DNA of 9,852 nt from an uncultured Treponema sp. GTDB taxonomy: Bacteria > Spirochaetota > Spirochaetia > Treponematales > Treponemataceae. Below, one piece after another: positions 5,762-9,852 of this stretch (within the stretch, counting starts at the first letter, position 1; the number at the start of each line of letters is the position of its first letter). The DNA is taken from the NCBI GenBank assembly GCA_945833725.1, contig CAMAFU010000045.1:1-9852 (forward strand), given 5' to 3'. The notes beneath the pieces were generated by a model. That model made no database searches. It was not told where the DNA came from and saw only the letters and a program-made list of their open reading frames with translations. Both the position numbers and the translations under genes were made by a program.

Positions 5762-6379
5762 CTAATAAGTGCGTACAATGTTCGAAAGAATTCCAACGAT
5801 TCTAAGGTCTGTACAATATATTGGCTGAAATGCAGGATTTTCTGGCTGAAGTTTTACCCTTCCTGATTCCTTGTAATACCTTTTTAATGTAATGGCATCA
5901 TCAATTACTGCAACAATAATCTGACCGTCTACAGCTGTAGATGCCTGTTCAATTATAGCCAGATCGCCTTCAAGAATACCTGCGTTTATCATGCTGGTAC
6001 CCCTGACTCTAAGGGCAAAATAACTTTTTCCAGGTCTTACGAAAGGTTCCGTTAAATTAATGTAGCCATCAAGATTTTCTTCGGAAAGAAGAGGTTTTCC
6101 TGCGGCGACTGTTCCTAAAACAGGAACTTTACCAATGAAAGTTTCAGGTTCTTCCTGAAATGAACTGGATTCCTGAAGGACTTTTATTGATCTGGAACTT
6201 TTTGGCTTAATGGAAATAAAGCCCTTTTTCTGCAGTGCGGCAATATGATCCTGAACTGCCCGTATGGAAATATTAAAGTGGTCGCTTATTTCTCTTACAG
6301 TGGGAGGGTAGGAATTTGTTTTTGTAGAATATGAAATGAAATTTAAAACTTCCTGCTGTCTGTCGGTGATCTGTCTCAT
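5762..6379 (-). CDS. lexA: LexA, SOS repressor and self-cleaving protease
   Basis: The protein is 205 residues, the normal length. Residues 1-65 are the winged helix-turn-helix DNA-binding domain (ITDRQQEVLNFI, then PPTVREISDHFNISIRAVQDHI). The C-terminal S24-type domain has the cleavage site Ala93-Gly94 (GTVAAGKPL), catalytic Ser129 (RGTSM) and Lys166 (ITLKRYY), so self-cleavage upon RecA activation should be intact. LexA represses DNA-damage genes. GAGGAG (6388-6393) overlaps the last codons of ptsH, eight bases before ATG, and only five bases separate the two genes. I searched by eye for a LexA box (GAAC-N4-GTTC type) near the operon promoter and found none, so autoregulation is not shown. 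The recognition site in this lineage is unknown to me. Confidence 0.95.
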   Translation of the reverse strand: MRQITDRQQEVLNFISYSTKTNSYPPTVREISDHFNISIRAVQDHIAALQKKGFISIKPKSSRSIKVLQESSSFQEEPETFIGKVPVLGTVAAGKPLLSEENLDGYINLTEPFVRPGKSYFALRVRGTSMINAGILEGDLAIIEQASTAVDGQIIVAVIDDAITLKRYYKESGRVKLQPENPAFQPIYCTDLRIVGILSNIVRTY

Positions 6380-6384
6380 AATTT

Positions 6385-6651
6385 TTACTCCTCTTCAAAT
6401 TTGTTTTCAAAAAGCTGAGCTATTGCGTCTGCACACTCCACTTCATCGGGACCGCTTGTTCTAAGGGTGATGCTTGTGTTGTAACCTGCAGCCATAGTTA
6501 TGACACCCATAATAGATTTTGCATTAACTTCTGCATCATCTTTTATCATTATTACTTCGCAGGCAAACTTAGTTGCTGTCTGGGCAATAAGGGCAGCGGG
6601 CCTTGCATGAATTCCTGCACGATTCCGCACTATCAGATTTTTTTCTGTCAT
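6385..6651 (-). CDS. ptsH: HPr phosphocarrier protein
   Basis: The protein has 88 residues from ATG at 6651, matching HPr length. With this start the two regulatory residues fall at their classical numbers: His15 in GIHARPA (13-19), the phosphate acceptor from enzyme I, and Ser46 in NAKSIMGV (43-50), the target of HPr kinase. That agreement, and GTGAGG (6658-6663) six bases before the ATG, argue against the longer GTG start at 6663. It lies 26 bases after hprK, the kinase acting on Ser46, and directly before lexA. No enzyme I or PTS transporter gene is in the window, so whether His15 is used for sugar transport or only for regulation cannot be told here. Confidence 0.95.
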   Translation of the reverse strand: MTEKNLIVRNRAGIHARPAALIAQTATKFACEVIMIKDDAEVNAKSIMGVITMAAGYNTSITLRTSGPDEVECADAIAQLFENKFEEE

Positions 6652-6657
6652 AATAAA

Positions 6658-6663
6658 CCTCAC
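6658..6663 (-). promoter_or_regulatory. Ribosome binding site deciding the ptsH start
   Basis: GTGAGG on the minus strand, six bases before ATG 6651. Its GTG is the alternative start codon at 6663; the short form restores canonical His15 and Ser46 numbering. Confidence 0.75.
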
Positions 6664-6677
6664 ATTCCTTTTATATT

Positions 6678-7667
6678 TTAATAAGAATCATCACTACCGT
6701 AATAAGCAGCCTGAGCATCCCCAGACTCCAGCCATTTTAGAATATTTTGATTAAAATCCCTTGCAGAATTATAACCCATTTTTTTAAGCCTTTCATTCAT
6801 TGCAGCGGCTTCAATAATGATTGGAAGATTACGCCCCGGACGAACTGGAATTTCTATTGCAGGGACTTTTACCCCCAAAAGTTCAGAACTGGACTGATCC
6901 GTACCTATTCTATCGTAAATTTTATTTGAATCCCACTCTTCAAGTTTAATGATAAGCTGAACTTCTTTTTGATCCCTGATTGAACCAACACCATACAGCT
7001 GAGAAACATTTATAATTCCAAGTCCGCGGATTTCCATGTGATGGCTTATAAAATTATTGACACCCTGCCCCAAAATAGTATTTCCGTTTACACAGCGGAT
7101 TTCCACAATGTCATCGGCAACAAGACGATGTCCCCGTTCAACCAGTTCCAGTGCACATTCGGATTTTCCTACACCAGAATGCCCGGTAAGAAGAATGCCG
7201 ATTCCATAAACTTCTACAAGAACACCATGCAGTGTTTTTTTAGGTGCAAAAATATTTGAAAAAATTCGTAACAGCCTTGTTGAAAACTCCGAGGATTCCA
7301 AATCGGTCTGGAGAATTGCACAGCCGCTTTTTTCTGCAATTTCGATAAAATCAGAATCGGGAGAAAGACTGTGCGTAAAAACAACACAGGGAATATGATA
7401 TGAAAAAAGTTTTTCGACAGTAACAGTGTTATTTTCGCTGTGAAGCTTGTTTAAATATGCAGTTTCGCCCCTTCCAAAAAGCTGAACCCTATCGTATGCA
7501 AATGAATCGTAAAAACCGGAAAGTTCAAGCCCCGGTCTGTTGATATTTGGTACGGTAATAGTTCTTGTAAGCCCCTTTCTGCCTGCGATACAGCACAAAT
7601 TAAGGGCATTATGCCCCTTTAAATCCATATCGAGTAAATCGAGAACCGTAAAACATTTTTCAGCCAT
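6678..7667 (-). CDS. hprK: HPr kinase/phosphorylase
   Basis: The protein has 329 residues, close to the family norm. The N-terminal domain (about 1-130) starts FTVLDLLDMDLKGHNALNL, typical of HprK. The catalytic domain has HGVLVEV (147-153), the Walker A loop GHSGVGKS (162-169, Lys168), ADDIVE (184-189), the HprK signature MEIRGLGIINV (211-221) and the PVRPGRN loop (274-280). The enzyme uses ATP or pyrophosphate to phosphorylate HPr Ser46 and also removes that phosphate, reporting the cell's carbon and energy state. It heads the operon hprK-ptsH-lexA-holA. No Shine-Dalgarno sequence precedes ATG 7667, and a promoter ends six bases before it, so translation is probably leaderless. An ATG-initiated longer form is not available. 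Confidence 0.96.
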   Translation of the reverse strand: MAEKCFTVLDLLDMDLKGHNALNLCCIAGRKGLTRTITVPNINRPGLELSGFYDSFAYDRVQLFGRGETAYLNKLHSENNTVTVEKLFSYHIPCVVFTHSLSPDSDFIEIAEKSGCAILQTDLESSEFSTRLLRIFSNIFAPKKTLHGVLVEVYGIGILLTGHSGVGKSECALELVERGHRLVADDIVEIRCVNGNTILGQGVNNFISHHMEIRGLGIINVSQLYGVGSIRDQKEVQLIIKLEEWDSNKIYDRIGTDQSSSELLGVKVPAIEIPVRPGRNLPIIIEAAAMNERLKKMGYNSARDFNQNILKWLESGDAQAAYYGSDDSY

Positions 7668-7673
7668 ATTTAT

Positions 7674-7702
7674 ACTATACGAAAAAAAAGTTTATTTAGC
7701 AA
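7674..7702 (-). promoter_or_regulatory. hprK operon promoter giving a probable leaderless mRNA
   Basis: On the minus strand TTGCTA (7702-7697), 17 bases, TATAGT (7679-7674). Only six bases lie between the -10 box and the A of ATG 7667, which is where transcription should begin. The -35 matches four of six consensus bases and the -10 five of six. No ribosome binding site is present between them. Confidence 0.6.
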
Positions 7703-8009
7703 GAAAAAAAATTAAAACCTTATGAATTTATCGTCAACATTTTCAGGCTTATATTGAAACTTGCACTGTCCAGAGAAAGAGGAAAGCCGTATCAGATACC
7801 ATTCAGACGGTACACAAGTTAAGGAAAAATATAACATAATTTTATTTTTACTTTTTGCCGGTTTTTGTATTTTGAGGGAAATATTCTTATAGGACTCAAT
7901 TTCGAGTATTTGATTTTTAAACCGTGGCAAGGATTCGGGGATTGGGCGTTGCTAAAACTTATTTTTAATTTTTTTATGCAGGCATTGAATTATATTTTTT
8001 CGCCTGTGT

Positions 8010-8014
8010 GGGAG
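8010..8014 (+). promoter_or_regulatory. Ribosome binding site deciding the comM start
   Basis: GGGAG five bases before ATG 8020. It lies within the extra codons of a possible GTG start at 8008, and MNIFSFSPFGYEG is a typical family N-terminus. Confidence 0.75.
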
Positions 8015-8019
8015 TTTTT

Positions 8020-9573
8020 ATGAATATTTTTTCTTTTTCACCTTTTGGTTATGAAGGTTCTCTTGTTACTGTAGAAGTTGACCTAAGAAGGGGAATTCCG
8101 GCTGTTGATGTTGTAGGTCTTGCTGATGGTGCTGTAAAAGAAAGCCGTGAACGGATGCGTTCTGCCATAAGGAATTCCGGGTTTGAATTTCCTCTGGAAC
8201 GGGTTTTAATAAGCCTTTCTCCCGCTGACTTAAAAAAAGAAGGTGCGGGTTTTGATCTGGCTCTTGCTCTTGCAGTGCTGGATGCACAAAAAAAGGAAGA
8301 TGAATCTTACAGACAAAAAACTGAAAACGATTCTATTTTAATTATGGGTGAACTGGAACTTTCCGGCCAATTAAGGGGTGTTAGAGGTGTTCATGCTGCT
8401 GCCGCAACTGCTGTAGAAGCTGGAATCTGTTACTGTATTGTTCCCATGGAAAACGAAGAAGAAGCAAAAGATGTATCCGGCATGAAAGTTTACCCGGCAG
8501 AAAATCTTGTTCAAAGTTTTATGGCTTTACAGCACAAAGAATGGTTCACCGAAAAACAGGAAATTTCGTCTGCAAACATTCAGGAACAGGTTTTGTTTCC
8601 AGATTTTTCTCCCGAACAGGAATTTAGCCTTGTAAAAGGACAGGAAAAACTTATCCGTGGGTTACAGATTGCTGCGGCAGGAACTCATAACCTCCTTGCA
8701 TTTGGTCCTCCTGGATGCGGAAAAACCCTTTCAATCCAAAAGTTTCCGGCACTTCTTCCCCTTCTTACAGAACAGGAAGCCCAAAGCGTTACACGAATTC
8801 ACTCAATAGCAGGATTAACTGTTTCAAAAAAATCTATTGGTAAACAGGGAGATTTTCGGATGCCTCATCAAACGGCTTCCATTGAAGGAATATGCGGTGG
8901 CGGAACAAACTGCCGTCCGGGAGAACTGTCTCTTGCCCACAACGGTGTTCTTTTTCTGGACGAAGCCGCAGAGTTTAAAACCAGTGTTTTACAGATGCTC
9001 CGTGTGCCTCTGGAAACAGGTTCAATTACTTTAAGCCGCGCCGGACGCTCAACTGTATACCCTGCAAGATTTCAGCTCCTTATGGCTACAAATCCGTGTC
9101 CCTGCGGAAATTATGGCAATCCCACAAAAATTTGTCTTTGCAGCATGCGTTCCATAGAACTTTACTGGAAAAAATTCTGCGGTCCGCTTTTAGACAGAAT
9201 AGATATAAGAATCGAAGTTCAGGCAGTACCGGAAAACTTAAACACGGCAAAACAGCCGCTTTCTACACAGGAACTTAGGGTTCAAATAGCAACTGCAACA
9301 AAAATTCAGCGCAGACGAGGCAAAAAAAATGCTTTTCTGTCCCAGCAGGAAATTGGAGAAATCTGTGTTCTTGATGAAAAAGCCCGGAATTTCCTTGAAA
9401 ATCAAAGTAAAAAAAACGAATTCAGCCAGAGGGCTGTTGCAGGATGTAAAAAAATTGCAAGAACCATAGCAGACATGAAAGGAAAAGAAAAAATTGAAAT
9501 TGAAGATTTAATGGAAGCCGTTGATTTTAGGAAAACTCCAAAACCTCTGGAAATTTTTTCGGCGGGAGGATAA
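8020..9573 (+). CDS. comM: ComM/YifB, Mg-chelatase-like AAA+ ATPase
   Basis: The protein has 517 residues, a full-length family member. Residues 1-170 form the N-terminal ChlI-type domain (VDLRRGIPAVDVVGLADGAVKESRERMRSAIRNSGF, 20-54). The AAA+ domain has Walker A GPPGCGKT (229-236), Walker B VLFLDEAAEF (310-319), NPCPCGNYG with a paired CLC downstream (Cys360, 362, 372, 374, a likely metal-binding set), the GPLLDRID arginine-finger region (388-395) and the C-terminal SQRAVAGCKKIARTIADM (469-486). In Vibrio and Haemophilus ComM is a hexameric helicase that speeds branch migration when incoming DNA is integrated. Here it stands alone, divergent from hprK, with no other competence gene in view, so a transformation role is an inference. 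Its stop codon overlaps the T-run of the tRNA terminator. Confidence 0.95.
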   Translation: MNIFSFSPFGYEGSLVTVEVDLRRGIPAVDVVGLADGAVKESRERMRSAIRNSGFEFPLERVLISLSPADLKKEGAGFDLALALAVLDAQKKEDESYRQKTENDSILIMGELELSGQLRGVRGVHAAAATAVEAGICYCIVPMENEEEAKDVSGMKVYPAENLVQSFMALQHKEWFTEKQEISSANIQEQVLFPDFSPEQEFSLVKGQEKLIRGLQIAAAGTHNLLAFGPPGCGKTLSIQKFPALLPLLTEQEAQSVTRIHSIAGLTVSKKSIGKQGDFRMPHQTASIEGICGGGTNCRPGELSLAHNGVLFLDEAAEFKTSVLQMLRVPLETGSITLSRAGRSTVYPARFQLLMATNPCPCGNYGNPTKICLCSMRSIELYWKKFCGPLLDRIDIRIEVQAVPENLNTAKQPLSTQELRVQIATATKIQRRRGKKNAFLSQQEIGEICVLDEKARNFLENQSKKNEFSQRAVAGCKKIARTIADMKGKEKIEIEDLMEAVDFRKTPKPLEIFSAGG

Positions 9574-9602
9574 AAAAAATGCCTTAAACATGCCTGTTAA
9601 GC
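9572..9602 (-). terminator. Intrinsic terminator of tRNA-Leu
   Basis: On the minus strand GCTTAACA and TGTTTAAGGC pair over eight base pairs around a GGCA loop, with two single-base bulges, followed by A and eight T (9579-9572). It starts 19 bases after the tRNA 3' end. The T-run overlaps the comM stop codon on the other strand. On the plus strand no T-run follows. Confidence 0.6.
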
Positions 9603-9620
9603 AAATTTAAGACATATAAA

Positions 9621-9703
9621 TACCGGAGAAGAGACTTGAACTCTTACACAGTTGCCTGCAAAAGATTTTGAGTCTTTCGTGTCTACCATTCCACCACTCC
9701 GGC
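9621..9703 (-). tRNA. tRNA-Leu(CAA)
   Basis: An 83-base class II tRNA. The acceptor stem pairs GCCGGAG with CTCCGGT, the D stem GTG with CAC around GGTAGA, the anticodon stem AAAGA with TCTTT enclosing CTCAAAA (anticodon CAA, 9668-9670, reading UUG), a long variable arm (about 15 bases) and a T arm AAGAG-TTCAAGT-CTCTT. The discriminator is A73, as leucine requires. Position 1-72 is a G-U wobble rather than G-C. The CCA end is not encoded. Its own promoter and terminator flank it. Confidence 0.95.
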
Positions 9704-9713
9704 TCGTTAGTAT

Positions 9714-9743
9714 ATTGTATCAAATAATAAGGTCTTTACTCAA
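9714..9743 (-). promoter_or_regulatory. tRNA-Leu promoter
   Basis: On the minus strand TTGAGT (9743-9738), 18 bases, TACAAT (9719-9714), ten bases before the tRNA 5' end. Transcription would begin about three bases upstream of G1, leaving a very short leader for RNase P. Four of six and five of six consensus matches. Confidence 0.65.
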
Positions 9744-9753
9744 TAGGTTTTAT

Positions 9754-9852
9754 TTATTTTTTCCTGCGGCAAGGACACACCTGCAGGAGTTCCGCATTAA
9801 AAAATATAATTTTAACCAGGGGCTTCCAGTCGCGACTGTTCAGTGCAAAACC
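9754..9852 (-). other. Unassigned right edge: open minus frame and perfect palindrome
   Basis: A minus-strand frame enters from the window edge and stops at TAA (9754-9756), giving 32 residues (GFALNSRDWKPLVKII... ending CPCRRKK). It could be the C-terminus of a gene lying beyond the window, but 32 open codons are expected by chance fairly often. It contains CAGTCGCGACTG (9827-9838), a perfect 12-bp palindrome whose half-sites equal the stem arms at 4083-4104. A repeat remnant is an equally good explanation. Confidence 0.3.

Larger units (their letters stand above)
7668..8019. other. Gene-free region between divergent hprK and comM
   Basis: About 350 bases. The left end holds the hprK promoter. 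The right end has the comM ribosome binding site and a weak candidate comM promoter: TTGCTA (7949-7954), 17 bases, TTTTAT (7972-7977). A minus-strand open frame covers 7712-7951 but its only early start is TTG at 7930 without a ribosome binding site; see findings. No terminator or RNA gene is visible. Confidence 0.55.

Noticed and set aside
7668..7760. LexA box near the hprK promoter
   Set aside because: No GAAC-N4-GTTC or similar palindrome was found by eye; the site used in this lineage is not known to me.
8066..9278. Other-frame open readings within comM
   Set aside because: They lie fully inside a gene with intact Walker A, Walker B and cysteine motifs and have no start signals of their own.

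Overview
The window looks like core chromosome from a spirochaete, most likely a Treponema-type organism. The call rests on AT-rich DNA with A/T-run intergenic stretches, an acidic Pro/Glu lipoprotein paired with a LysM protein, a bare HprK-HPr pair with no PTS transporter genes beside it, and a small PC4/YdbC-like protein. The genus is an inference; no marker gene settles it. I see no transposase, integrase, CRISPR array or phage gene.

Left part (1-2022). A minus-strand pair encodes a cytidylate-kinase-like protein with a C-terminal BON-like domain and, overlapping its stop by one base, a Cys-rich two-helix membrane protein cut by the window edge. Upstream of the pair lie a structured GC-rich repeat-like element (1070-1162), nested palindromes and a candidate promoter. 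A divergent Nudix hydrolase with a GTG start follows on the plus strand.

Middle (2066-4693). A minus-strand envelope operon encodes a lipoprotein and then a secreted LysM protein, joined by a TAATG overlap. Its likely terminator lies inside the 3' end of the convergent Nudix gene. Upstream is a gene-free stretch (about 3880-4465) full of hairpins, repeated motifs and a three-level nested inverted repeat. It ends in a good promoter (TTCACA-17-TATAAT) driving a small PC4/YdbC single-strand nucleic-acid-binding protein.

Right part (4709-7667, minus strand). A tight four-gene operon runs hprK - ptsH - lexA - holA: HPr(Ser) kinase/phosphorylase, its substrate HPr (His15 and Ser46 both present), the SOS repressor LexA with an intact self-cleavage triad, and the DNA polymerase III delta subunit. 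The hprK promoter sits so close to the ATG that the message is probably leaderless. The operon ties carbon-state signalling to DNA-damage response and replication in one transcription unit.

Right edge (8020-9852). A divergent comM (YifB, Mg-chelatase-like AAA+ protein) is followed by a convergent tRNA-Leu(CAA) with its own promoter and an intrinsic terminator whose T-run overlaps the comM stop codon. The last about 100 bases hold an open frame of unclear nature and a perfect 12-bp palindrome.

Several start sites were moved downstream from the longest open frame because a Shine-Dalgarno sequence lies inside the extra codons: the kinase-like gene, the lipoprotein, ptsH and comM. No clearly novel defence or mobile system is visible. 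The most interesting items are the leaderless hprK promoter, the hprK-ptsH-lexA-holA operon, the kinase-BON fusion with an altered P-loop, and the two structured intergenic regions.
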